In this document: positions 35,501 through 44,440 of the stretch, one piece after another
Layout: every line of letters begins with the position of its first letter
Position numbering within the stretch: the stretch's first letter is position 1
Assembly (NCBI GenBank): GCA_010279815.1
Contig: QEOQ01000206.1
Location: forward strand, 1,153,628 to 1,217,627
Direction of reading: 5' to 3'
DNA: 64,000 nucleotides
From: Brachionus plicatilis
Taxonomy: Eukaryota > Rotifera > Eurotatoria > Ploima > Brachionidae
Program-made: the position numbers and the translations under genes
The notes under the pieces: generated by a model
Seen by the model: the letters and a program-made list of their open reading frames with translations, nothing else
Told to the model about the DNA's origin: nothing
Database searches by the model: none

Positions 35501-37600
35501 CAATATACTGAAATTTTTATTTATTTTACAAATAATTAAAAAAATTTAAATGTATAACAATAATATATTTATTTTAGCAAAATAATTTTATTGAGCTCTC
35601 ATCTTCTTTTTATCGAATTCGCTTATCATTTCATTTAAATCAATATTTTGATTTAGAAATTAAAATATTCAAACTCAAGAAAAATAAATAAAGAATTGAA
35701 AATATTACTAGCAAAAGAATTATTAGATATCTAATTATTTACATGTTTATTTTATTTAACCATTAGACTGAAAAGAAAGATCTTTAATATGCCATAATAT
35801 TTAATCCTCGAATTTTTAAATAATTATTTGCAAAGTTTTTTTCTTTAAATAAATTTTTTAGTTTTTATTGAACACTTTTACAAATTTGGATTTGAAGATA
35901 AAAATCACCACTGGCTACACGTTTTAATTTAGACAAGGAAAAAGAAAGTTTTTGGATGATTCTAAAAACAATTTTAATTTTTTCGATAAAGAAAATTTAA
36001 AGGTTTTAAAGAAAACTTAAATAGAAATTACTTTAAAGCTTTGAACATAAATATTTTTATTTTAAAAAACATTAATTAAATTAAATATCATTTTTTATTT
36101 TAAACTACTCCAAGCCTAGCATCCATTTGGTTAGTTTTTATCAAAATAATTAAAACAAAATAGCCGAACGATGTATTAAAATAAATGAAATAATTTAGAT
36201 TCGGGCTAGGTTTTTAACAAATTAAATTAAAAAATATCTTTTATTTCAATTAAAGATTTTAGAACTATTTAGATTATTTTAAATTTAATTAATGAGCTTT
36301 ATAAAAGCAAATTCTATTTTATTTTTATTTGAATAAATATTTTCAAAATATTTTCTAGGCCGGACATGAACGAAATTGAACATACTCTTGAAGAATTCGA
36401 TTCAATGCTTGAATCGTATGAGGCCAATATAGAAATGAGAGAGAACAAGAGCCGCATTTATGTTTACCAACCGAATTTGGGAATCAAAAACTCTCAATTA
36501 AGTCAATCGTCTTCTTCTTTTAGCAATCAAGCTCCAAAATTATCACCAACTTCTGTCTATCATCTAGTTCACAACAACAACAACAAAAATGATAATACTT
36601 TGAAGAAAAAAAATGCCTTGGTGGCTTTTGAATTCAAAACTTTGTTAGACAAAGTGGCACCATTTTCCAATGGTCAGCAAATACAATATCCAGGTTGTCT
36701 GGTAATTGAGGAAGATAAATCGCTGCATGACGACTTGTCAAATCCTCTACCTTCACCACCATTGATTTATCAAGACGAAAACTACATGGCCAGTCAGCAG
36801 CACTCTTCGTCATCCTATTCTTCCTCATCTTCGACCTCTTCTTCATCTTCTGCATCTAATTCATCTGATTCTTCTGATCACGAACGAACAGTTTCACCTT
36901 CGCAACTAAATCGAACTGCCAGATATTTATCTCCGCCGCCCAAGGAGAGAACTGCACTTAAGCAAAATCTTCAAAACAAACTATTGCTCACTGAAATTGA
37001 TAAAACAGACAATGAAGTGCGCAGAAACTTCCAGCAAGTCAATCAAATGCGTCACAAAACCCAAATTATTCCAGTCACAAAACAACCTGACATGAATCCA
37101 CATTTGATCCTGAGTGAAAGAGAATTTCAAAGCAAAGTGAGCATTAATCCTGGCTATTTTGCAAATGAAAAAAAAAGCTGTATCAATAAATATAAATATA
37201 ATGCACCTCATTATCATCAGCATCAGTCAAATGTGACTATTTGGAGGGAGGAATTAAATGCTAAGAACAATGTGCAAGAGCAAATAAAGAAACAGGTAGA
37301 ATTTTTTTAAAATTTTAAATTTGAGTAAAAATTTTAATACGCCAAAATTTAGACCGAATTATGCCAGAAATTGGAAGATTCAAAAAAAAACATCCCTGAA
37401 TGGAAAAAGAATTTGATTAGACAGAAGGAAATGAAGCGTATTACATCTAATATAAATGTAAATAACAATTAATTAATGAAGATTGAATTAATTTGTTTTT
37501 TTTGAAGGGCTCAAACACAAATTTGAATCAAATACCAGAGACTCCCGAACTAATGAAACATAATATTTTTATAAAAAAAGGTCTGGCAGCACAAAAATGA
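29541..37600 (+). CDS. Unconventional myosin, class III-like, without kinase domain
   Basis: Seventeen exons: 29541-29779, 30013-30220, 30273-30383, 30447-30743, 31447-31815, 31869-31992, 32047-32254, 32308-32539, 32588-32834, 32884-33203, 33257-33459, 33515-33641, 33695-33791, 33856-34120, 36359-37295, 37353-37457, 37508-37600. They total 4182 nt, 1393 residues, all in phase. Residues 1-155 are a polar N-terminus. The motor starts at [19 protein letters not shown]. It has a P-loop GESGSGKT (about 251-258; most myosins have GESGAGKT), switch [11 protein letters not shown] (about 301), switch [10 protein letters not shown] (about 529), a Ser/Asn-rich loop 2 of about 100 residues, FIRCIKPN (about 802) and [12 protein letters not shown]. 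An IQ motif follows (about 925-940, [14 protein letters not shown]). The tail is Ser-rich and low complexity (20 Ser in a short span), then has [13 protein letters not shown], like WK motifs of actin-bundling proteins. The closest fit is class III (NINAC/MYO3), which normally carries an N-terminal kinase; none is present. Class XVI or an orphan class is possible. Confidence 0.88.
30744..31446. other. Myosin intron 4, nothing recognised
   Basis: About 0.7 kb of A/T-rich intron between the P-loop exon and the switch I exon. No element recognised. Confidence 0.6.
34121..36358. repeat. Myosin intron 14 with internal imperfect duplication
   Basis: This 2.2-kb intron holds two related blocks about 640 bp apart. 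One runs at about 34255-34370 with AGGCTAAAATT, then ATCATCGACTAAAAAATTTG. The other runs at about 34895-35005 with AGGCTTTAGTT, then ATCATCGGCTAAAAAATTTG. A third AGGCTAGGGTTATTTC start lies near 35439. Part of the first block is also copied in inverted orientation at about 41575-41790. The rest is A/T-rich. Confidence 0.55.
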
Positions 37601-38262
37601 ATTGAAGACATGAACAAGATTTTAGCTCGGTGACTATATCCAAAAAATATGAAAGAAAAAATCCCATGATAATTTAAAAAAAAAACATTCATAATAAATT
37701 TTAATCTAAATCTAAAAATGAAACGGACAATTTGAGTATTTTTTTAATTTTTCTATATTTTAAAAAATATTTTGTATTAAATATTTGGTAGAATTTTTTT
37801 ATCCAAAAATCACCATTTTTTGATAATGTTGTAAAATTAAAAAAATAAATGTTTATAACTTATTTTTATGGCGAAATTTTTTTCCTTTAGACTAAAAAAT
37901 ATTCTTTTTTAAATAAAAAAAAATATTCTTTTTTAAATAAAATTTTATTAATCAAAAGCTATTCTTAAATTCTTTTAGCTGTCAAAATGTCAATACTAAA
38001 TCAAAATGTTCACAAAATTCGGGTATTAAGTCGGTTAAAGCCGTCAACTCACATCTTCTGATATCATATTCATTATAAATATTTTTTTTAAATGCGTTAG
38101 TTTCACTCAAAAATTAAAGTTACTTACCAGGGTTTTTCAGAAATTAAAAATAAATTAAATAAAAGTTTTATTTTAGTGATTAAAAGTCTCTTGGATTTTA
38201 TTATAATTAATAAATCTTCTTGTAAAAGATTATTTTAAGAGTTTATTCTTTGATAATCTGAA
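37601..38262. other. Myosin 3' flank
   Basis: Probable 3' untranslated and intergenic DNA. AATAAA-like signals occur near 37843. A 25-bp repeat of TTCTTTTTTAAATAAA type occurs twice at 37900-37940. Nothing else seen. Confidence 0.45.
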
Positions 38263-38600
38263 CCAGAGTTGTTTTAAAGTCACAAGTTTCAAGTAAAGTT
38301 AAGTCAAGCCATTGACTTGAAATAATAGTTATTTAAAATTCATTTGATAATAAATTAAATCTAAAATAAATCATTTAACATTTTTTTAACGATAAAAATG
38401 ATAATTTTGTGTTTGGAAATTTTTTAACTGAAACTAATATAAATTGAAAAAAAATATTTTTTTAGGAAAAATTAATCAATTGACGTATTTATTTTAAAAA
38501 AATTAAAAAAAAAACTCAATTTTAAATATTTGTTTGATTTAAATTGTGCTTTTATAATTAAAAATCGCCATATACAGCGGTTCTAATAAAAACGTAACGC

Positions 38601-38702
38601 TCACCGACCGACCGACCGTCAACCGATCAAAATGGAGACTGGTGCCGTCCAGCCAACGTCCGTCCGTCCGATCAAGCCGTCCGTCCAAGTCACGAATGGA
38701 CT
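38601..38702. repeat. GC-rich block of CCGA and CCGT tetramer repeats
   Basis: (CCGA)n around 38604-38620 and GTCCGTCCGTCCG / CCGTCCGTCC around 38658-38687, separated by unique sequence. It is strikingly GC-rich for this genome. It lies just after a TACAGCGGTTC segment that resembles a transposon terminus; no inverted partner was found. Confidence 0.7.
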
Positions 38703-38983
38703 TACACCTGAGAATGTATTCAAAATGGATTATTATCTAAAAATCATTATTATTATTAGAGCAATTAATTTTTTTTTAAATTAAAGAAATTATTTATTGT
38801 TTTGTTTAAATCAAATATCCATTAAAATAAAATAAAAAAGTTTTCTGTTTTAATTATGAAATTGAATAAAAATAAAAGATAAAAAAGAAAAGTAAAAAAG
38901 TAAAAATCTCAAAATAGTCTTAAAGTCTCAAATTTAACTCAAATATTAAATTTTTCTTGTCTGATTCGTCAATACTTTGGTGA

Positions 38984-39616
38984 TTACTCAGTTTGAGAAG
39001 TAGGCACACCGATATAATTCAAAAGATTTATTTTATTATTCTCTGCGTTTCTGGATAATGTTATTCCATAGTATCTTAAAATTTCTTCAATTTGCTGATC
39101 ATTTAGGCGATTAAATTGGCGTAATGTATTTGCTCGATGAGGAAAACGTCGTCCTCTAAACTTAAATTAAGAAAAAAAATCTGATTAAAAAATTTTTTTT
39201 TAATTGTTAAAAAATACTTTTAGCCAAAACATTTTATTATTCGCTCTAATACATGTAGAATTAATAGAGCGAATTAAGCTTAATTTTTTCGTTTTTTTTA
39301 AACTGTTTTTTAAGTCATTAAGATTATTTATAATCCTAATGACACGATTTTGCACGTTAGTTATTCTCCTTGTGAGACGATTTTCTGTGTTTGTAATTCT
39401 CCTTGTGAGACGATTTTCTGTGTTTGTAATTCTTTCGTTCAGTATTTGAAAGCCTATATTCATGTCATTGCGCATGCCATTTAAAACATGAACTATATTT
39501 TGATTTGCTTCAACTACCTCTACTACATTTCTTAGAGTCGGTGACAAATCTTCAAGTTGAACAGAAATTTGAAGATAACTCTGCGCCAAATTTCTAAATT
39601 GATTTACTTGGTTCAT
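38984..39616 (-). CDS. Coiled-coil protein of unknown function, two exons, inside an inverted-repeat element
   Basis: Exon 1 is 39616-39218 and exon 2 is 39160-38984, with a 57-bp intron (GTATTT donor, TTTAAG acceptor). They join in phase to give 191 residues. Residues 1-60 are a polar helical region (SPTLRNVVEVVEANQNIVHV). Residues 62-94 are three 11-residue repeats (RITNTENRLTR twice, then RITNVQNRVIR), a hendecad pattern expected to form a coiled coil. Exon 2 starts FRGRRFPHRANTLRQFNRL and continues with EEILRYYGI and LLNYIGV, a compact C-terminal module. That module resembles the short C-terminal region of some fungal Mug135-like coiled-coil proteins, from memory only and weakly. Its position between terminal inverted repeats suggests transposon cargo, or a host gene that the element captured. 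Function unknown. Confidence 0.65.
39363..39428 (-). repeat. Two exact 33-bp tandem units coding the coiled-coil hendecads
   Basis: The unit starting ATTCTCCTTGTGAGACG is repeated exactly (39363-39395 and 39396-39428). A diverged unit precedes it and a partial one follows. Each unit encodes 11 residues, so length change preserves both frame and hendecad register. Confidence 0.95.
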
Positions 39617-40126
39617 TTCTATATTAAAATTACTAATCTAGATAAAAGTAGTAAAGCTAGATATAATTAAAAATAAATTTAATTTCTTTGTTGACATTTT
39701 CAATCATTTTTCCTCGGATTTTTAAGTCCGATTATTTTAGTATTATTAGTATTATTTAAAAAATAATTTATCTAAGAAATTAATCAAAAATTCTTTGAAT
39801 TTATTAAAAACTTTATTAAAAAAATTATTTTCTAACTATCTCCTACTGAGTAAATTTGGCTGGACATGCTATTTGTCATAAATTGCTCAAATCCTTCTTT
39901 GCAGTATAATAACTTCAAGTTATATTTTTTTTTCATTTTTTGACTTTAAAAAAAAGTGCGGACTTGGACTTGACTTAAGACTTGTGACTTTTAAACAACT
40001 CTGGTAAATGATACAACAATTTTGAAAATTGAATTGGCTTAAGAAATTCTAAAAATTTATTAAAAAAATATTTTATATCTTTTTTTACCATTTTTTAAAA
40101 ATCGAAAAGTTACCAAAAACTACATA

Positions 40127-40393
40127 AAGTGCCGGAAATTAACTTGTCTCATCATATCATTTGATATCATTTGATATCATTTGATATCATTTGATATCAG
40201 ATAATATTATAGGATATCAACTGATATCAGCTAATATCAGGAAAAAAAATTTATTTACACATTTTTACATATAGAAATTCAAATTTTAGTTCATCTGATA
40301 TTATTTGATATCAAATGATAATAGCTAATATCAGCTGATATGAGGAAAGTTTAATAAAATGATATTAAATGATATAGTTAATTTCCAGCACTG
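40127..40393. mobile_element. 267-bp MITE built of ATATCA-type repeats
   Basis: The left end AAGTGCCGGAAATTAACT and the reverse complement of the right end, CAGTGCTGGAAATTAACT, form terminal inverted repeats, each bordered by TA (Tc1/mariner-like). The interior is almost wholly ATTTGATATC, GATATCAGCTAATATCAG and similar units in both orientations, including four tandem decamers at 40154-40197. The whole element can fold into a long hairpin. It has no coding capacity. Confidence 0.8.
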
Positions 40394-40990
40394 TATTAAA
40401 ATTTAATCTTATATTTCTATTCAAATTTGTATAAAATTGTGAAGAAATATCCACTTTTTGGTTCTTCGTAATTTTACGTAATTTAACGTTATTTAACGTA
40501 ATTAAAAGTAAAATTCTCTAAAGACCAAGTGTCATAGCGTTCTTCTTAAAATAGAATTAAGTTAAGATAAAACTAATTATTTTTGTATTTTGGATATAGA
40601 AAAATATTTTAATAAAAGTAAACAAGAAATGTCCTAACAATAAAATCAATACTTTGATGCACAAATTTTTAAAATATTAGCTTTAAATAATTGTCATTTA
40701 AATTTTATATTAGTTTTCTTTAAAGGTTTATTATACATTAACGGAAAAATTCAGTTTAATTACATTCAGGACATTTTTTTGTAAAATTAAAATTTAAAGA
40801 TAATAAAATTACCAACATAAAACTGCAAAAATTACACTTTATTTTACTAAATTAAAAACTTTAATTTCTTCGTCGAATTTATCAAATGAACATCAAATTA
40901 AAATCTTAATTATGTTTAATATTTTGTAATTTTGGTCATGAAAAATAAATTATTTGGTGAAAATGGTTAAATATTATGTTGTATTTTGTT

Positions 40991-41171
40991 CAGACTTGGG
41001 CAAAAGTAAAAAAAAAAGTCATTTTAAATGCTTGATTTTTTAATTTCAATAATTATTATTCATTTTTCCTCTAAATTTTTCAATTTTAGAGATTTTTCTT
41101 TAAATAAAAAATTTAACGTCAAGTCATTTGACTTGACTTGACTTTAACTTGATGACGTTTGCCCAAGTCTG
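40991..41171. mobile_element. 181-bp hAT-type MITE with perfect 8-bp target duplication
   Basis: The termini are CAGACTTGGGCAAA and its exact inverse TTTGCCCAAGTCTG. They are flanked by ATTTTGTT at 40983-40990 and ATTTTGTT at 41172-41179, a perfect 8-bp direct repeat. This is textbook hAT MITE structure and points to a fairly recent insertion. Subterminal GACTTGACTTGACTTTAACTTG repeats recall those of the 38263-40004 element. Confidence 0.92.
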
Positions 41172-41574
41172 ATTTTGTTTAAAATTATTATTGAAGTGCA
41201 AAATACTAAATTTGAAAATTTTTTGCAGACGTTTGTTTTCGAATGACGCAATAACTAAATAAAATGCATTTTGAAAATTTACATTTTGATAAAAAGATTT
41301 TGAGGTCTGATAGTCATTTAGATTAGAATTTTTGTCTATTTTTTTTAAAAGTTTGAACTAAAAGTTTATAAAATAAGCAATAAAACATGCATGGCATGGA
41401 AATAATATCTATTCATGTTGGCTAATTAAAATTTATTGTTAAAATCAATATTTCTTGAAGATTAACTGATAATAAAAAAAATTCAAATCAAAAGTTAATT
41501 AAATTTAAAATAGCAAATTGTATTTTTAAATTTTTAAAAGCGTTATTTGAAATAACTTATTTCAATAAATTAGT

Positions 41575-42005
41575 CTATATTTAAGCTCTAGTTAAATTTT
41601 ATCTAAATCTACCTTGTTTTTATCAATGAAAAGTCATTTAATGAATAAGATTTAATACTTTTTGAGCCAATTTTAAATATTTTTACACTTTTTTCTAATA
41701 ATTTTTTCTCATTATTTTTCACTACCTATAAGATAGTAACAATTTTTAATAAACAATTGTCAAATAATTATAGAGATAAATTAATTCAAAATCTATTTAC
41801 CAATTATTTTGGTGCTTTCGTTGGAAAATTCTTCGCCATTTGACTAATTCAATTGATTCTTATTAATCATTTAGTTTTTGTGCTTGCCCAATTTGTAGCA
41901 AAAATTATCAGAACGATTTTAAGTTTCAGTTTTTCGAAGCTAATTTTTTTGAGCAGTAACTAGTTTTTTAGTCAACGAATTGAATGCATCATTGTGACAG
42001 TTCCT
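41575..42005 (-). pseudogene. Inverted decayed copy of myosin exons 13-14 and adjoining intron
   Basis: On the minus strand this stretch matches 33715-34420 of the myosin gene. It contains the exon 13 part ATTCAATTCGTTG(A/G)CTAAAAAACTAG and TTACTGCTCAAAAAA. It then matches exon 14 from AAAATCGTTCTGATAATTTT through TTGTGCTTGCCCAATTTGTA (plus-strand sense) to the end of exon 14 with its GTAAAT donor, and continues into intron 14 (AAATGACTTTTCATT, TAGACTAATT). Because donor and intron sequence are included it is a genomic duplication, not a retrocopy. Part of exon 14 and most of intron 13 are deleted, and substitutions introduce stops, so it is not functional. Confidence 0.85.
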
Positions 42006-42380
42006 AAATCCTTTAACTAAATAAAATCTTTATCTTAATAAATTAAAAAAATTAATTCTTTATTTTATAATTTTTGTTTTGATATTTCATATAGGCTAGT
42101 TTCTGATGGGTTTTATTTCAAAATGATCTGTTACTTTATGATTTACACACGCAAATTTGAATTTTCGAGTTTCTTCGCAAACAAGGCACATTATAAATCG
42201 ATCATCACCCTTTAAGTGCAAAGTTAATTGAACAAAGTCTTTTCACTGATCGTGAAACATAAAACACGAAATAAGTTTCTGAAATTATAATTTTTTTAAA
42301 TTTATTTCAAATTCTAAAATTAAATAAGTATTTGATAAAGTTGTTATTATTATTATATTTATGGTTTAAAAGAATTAACA

Positions 42381-42476
42381 TTAATAATAATAATAATAAT
42401 AATATGTATAAGCTACAGCAAGACTAGCTTGCGGAGGTGACCTCTCAGTAGGCCACCTCCGCAAGCTAGTCTTGCT
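42381..42476. repeat. (TAA)n tract followed by a GC-rich perfect hairpin
   Basis: A TAA microsatellite (42381-42404) is followed by arms at 42417-42439 and 42454-42476. AGCAAGACTAGCTTGCGG plus AGGTG is repeated as the exact reverse complement, 23 of 23 bp. After one A-C mismatch three further pairs (CCT/AGG) close on a 6-base loop CTCAGT. The block is markedly richer in G+C than its surroundings. It could be a young foldback insertion, a structured RNA or a DNA hairpin; nothing in the sequence decides. Confidence 0.85.
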
Positions 42477-42483
42477 ATCGGAG

Positions 42484-42600
42484 AATTAATTGATATTTTT
42501 CATTAAATTTTCTAATTTTCTTTAGTTTTTAATAAATTAAAATTAAGTTATTAAAAAAATACTGCAGCATAGTTCAACATATTTTGTTGCACCTTTTTTT
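42484..42600 (+). repeat. 117-bp direct repeat, copy 1
   Basis: Runs from AATTAATTGATATTTTTC to TTGTTGCACCTTTTTTT. It differs at about one position from copy 2, 1230 bp downstream. It begins just after the GC-rich hairpin. Confidence 0.93.
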
Positions 42601-43713
42601 ATATTAAATTATTATTTTAATAGAAAACTAGTTTAAAAACAAAGAAAAGAGTGTGACATTCGAAAAAAATTAGTCACTTATTTAGCTCAAATCATATCCA
42701 GTGTAAAAAATGATGAGTTGTACAAAATTATATATTTAATTTGAATATTAATCAAAATTTTAGCCACTTTGATCAAAGTTTTTAAAAAATTAATGATTGA
42801 TAGATTTAAAAATTTTAATTTATTTAAAGTGATGCAAGACATTGTAAATTTTAAAACAAAACCAAAAATTAAAAATTGAAATAACTCAATTTTTTTATGG
42901 TCTAAAACTGAACCAGAAGCTTCAAATTAATCAAGGCCTTGTGAATTTACATACAAAATTTAATTATTAATAAAAAAATGTATTTTGGATTATTTATTTT
43001 TTTCTAAATGAAAAAGGATGGATCAAATAATGTTTTAAATTTAATTGTACAGTTTAAAAAACTTTAACAGAAAAAATTCCAATAATTTGATTTTTTAAAA
43101 TTTAAATTTAAAATTCTAATTTAAATTAAATGTTAACTTAGATTTAGAATTTAACTTTGATTTGAATTTAGAATTGCAAATTAAATTTTTTGCCATTCTT
43201 AATTGACAATTAACTTTGAAAATAAACCAGTCTAAACATTTAAGTTGTTTTTTTCTTACAATTTCAGATCAAATAGCAATTGCATTGCTCATGGTCTCAC
43301 ACGCATACAAAAATATAAATTATAAATTTAAGCAAAGCGTTTTTATCGGTAATAAGTTAAAAAAAAATTATTTAAAAAATGGCAGATTCAAGGTTTGTTT
43401 GGTAATAATCAAGGTAATTTTTTTCTTTAAAATAAATAAATAACTACATTTTTATTAAAAAGTTGATATCAAATAAATAGTATTTAAAGATAATTTACTA
43501 TGCTTTTAGACATCGATTAGTTGTTAAAAATTAAATCGATTATTTCTATCCAAAGTCTGTGAACGATCATTTCCTTGTAATAGTAATCTGAATCAGTCTC
43601 AACAGAGTCTATTTTAAGCATTACTGTCACTTTTCAAAGTTAACAGCAAAATTCACTGAATAAGTGACTTTTGGAGCAATTTAATTTTATAAAATACAAC
43701 AATTCTAATTAAC
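42601..43713. other. DNA between the 117-bp repeats
   Basis: About 1.1 kb, A/T-rich. An open stretch at 43216-43443 has a TTTCAG acceptor-like site and a GTAATA donor-like site but no recognisable domain. No transposase or LTR-retrotransposon protein seen. Confidence 0.5.
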
Positions 43714-43830
43714 AATTAATTGATATTTTTCATTAAATTTTCTAATTTTCTTTAGTTTTTTATAAATTAAAATTAAGTTATTAAAAAAATACTGCAGCAT
43801 AGTTCAACATATTTTGTTGCACCTTTTTTT
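43714..43830 (+). repeat. 117-bp direct repeat, copy 2
   Basis: Near-identical to 42484-42600, in the same orientation. Such close identity in this diverging A/T background suggests a recent duplication or a recently mobile family. Confidence 0.93.
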
Positions 43831-44440
43831 CCTAAAATAAAATTTTTATTTCCTTATTTAAGTAAATCAAATCAATAATCAATGTAAATCTTATTAAAAT
43901 TTTATTTTTGTCTTTTCTAAACTAAAAAATTATTAATTATCTGTAATTCTTAATTTTCTTAATAAATGCGTCATCAAGACTTGATTTTAAGACAAAAAAT
44001 AAAAATAGTCTTTTTTATTAGTGTTGGATGCGGTCAGACAAAACCGGTCCATTATGCGGACGGTTTTAAGCGGTCAATTAGCCGGTCAGCTTGGCGGTCA
44101 AAATTTAAGACTGTATAAAAAACCGGTTTAAAATAAACGGGCGGTCAAAAAACCGGCAAACTTTTTGGCGGGTGGTCTTTTGGCCGGTCAGCTAGGCGGT
44201 CAAAATTTTGGACCATAAAAAAAATGTTTAACAAAAAAGAGGTGATAAGATTAAAAAAAATAAGATAATTTAATATGTTAAGTAATTAAAAAAATAACAG
44301 TTTTTTAATTAAAAAAAAATAAATTCAAAAAAATTTTATTCAAAAAAAAAAATCTAAAAATTTTATTAAGTTAAAAAAAAATACTAAAAATTTTATTAAT
44401 TAAAAAATAATAAAAATTTTATTAATAAAAAAAAATACTA

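Larger units (their letters stand above)
38263..40004. mobile_element. hAT-like inverted-repeat element carrying a gene
   Basis: The left end is CCAGAGTTGTTTTAAAGTCA (38263 onward) and the reverse complement of the right end is CCAGAGTTGTTTAAAAGTCA. The match extends to CACAAGT, 24 of 25 positions, and then into a looser AAGTCAAG-rich subterminal part. A CAGAG start plus AAGTCAAG subterminal repeats resembles the small element at 40991-41171, which has a perfect 8-bp duplication of hAT type. Here the flanks (ATCTGAAC left, GTAAATGA right) do not clearly match, so a target duplication is not shown. The interior contains the two-exon gene on the minus strand and the GC-rich CCGA/CCGT block. No transposase was recognised. 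Confidence 0.6.

Noticed and set aside
36634..37223. Minus-strand open frames inside the large myosin exon
   Set aside because: Shadows of the Ser/Asn-rich coding strand; no independent evidence.
43216..43443. Possible exon with TTTCAG and GTAATA signals
   Set aside because: The peptide has no recognisable family and no partner exons; kept only as a note in the spacer entry.
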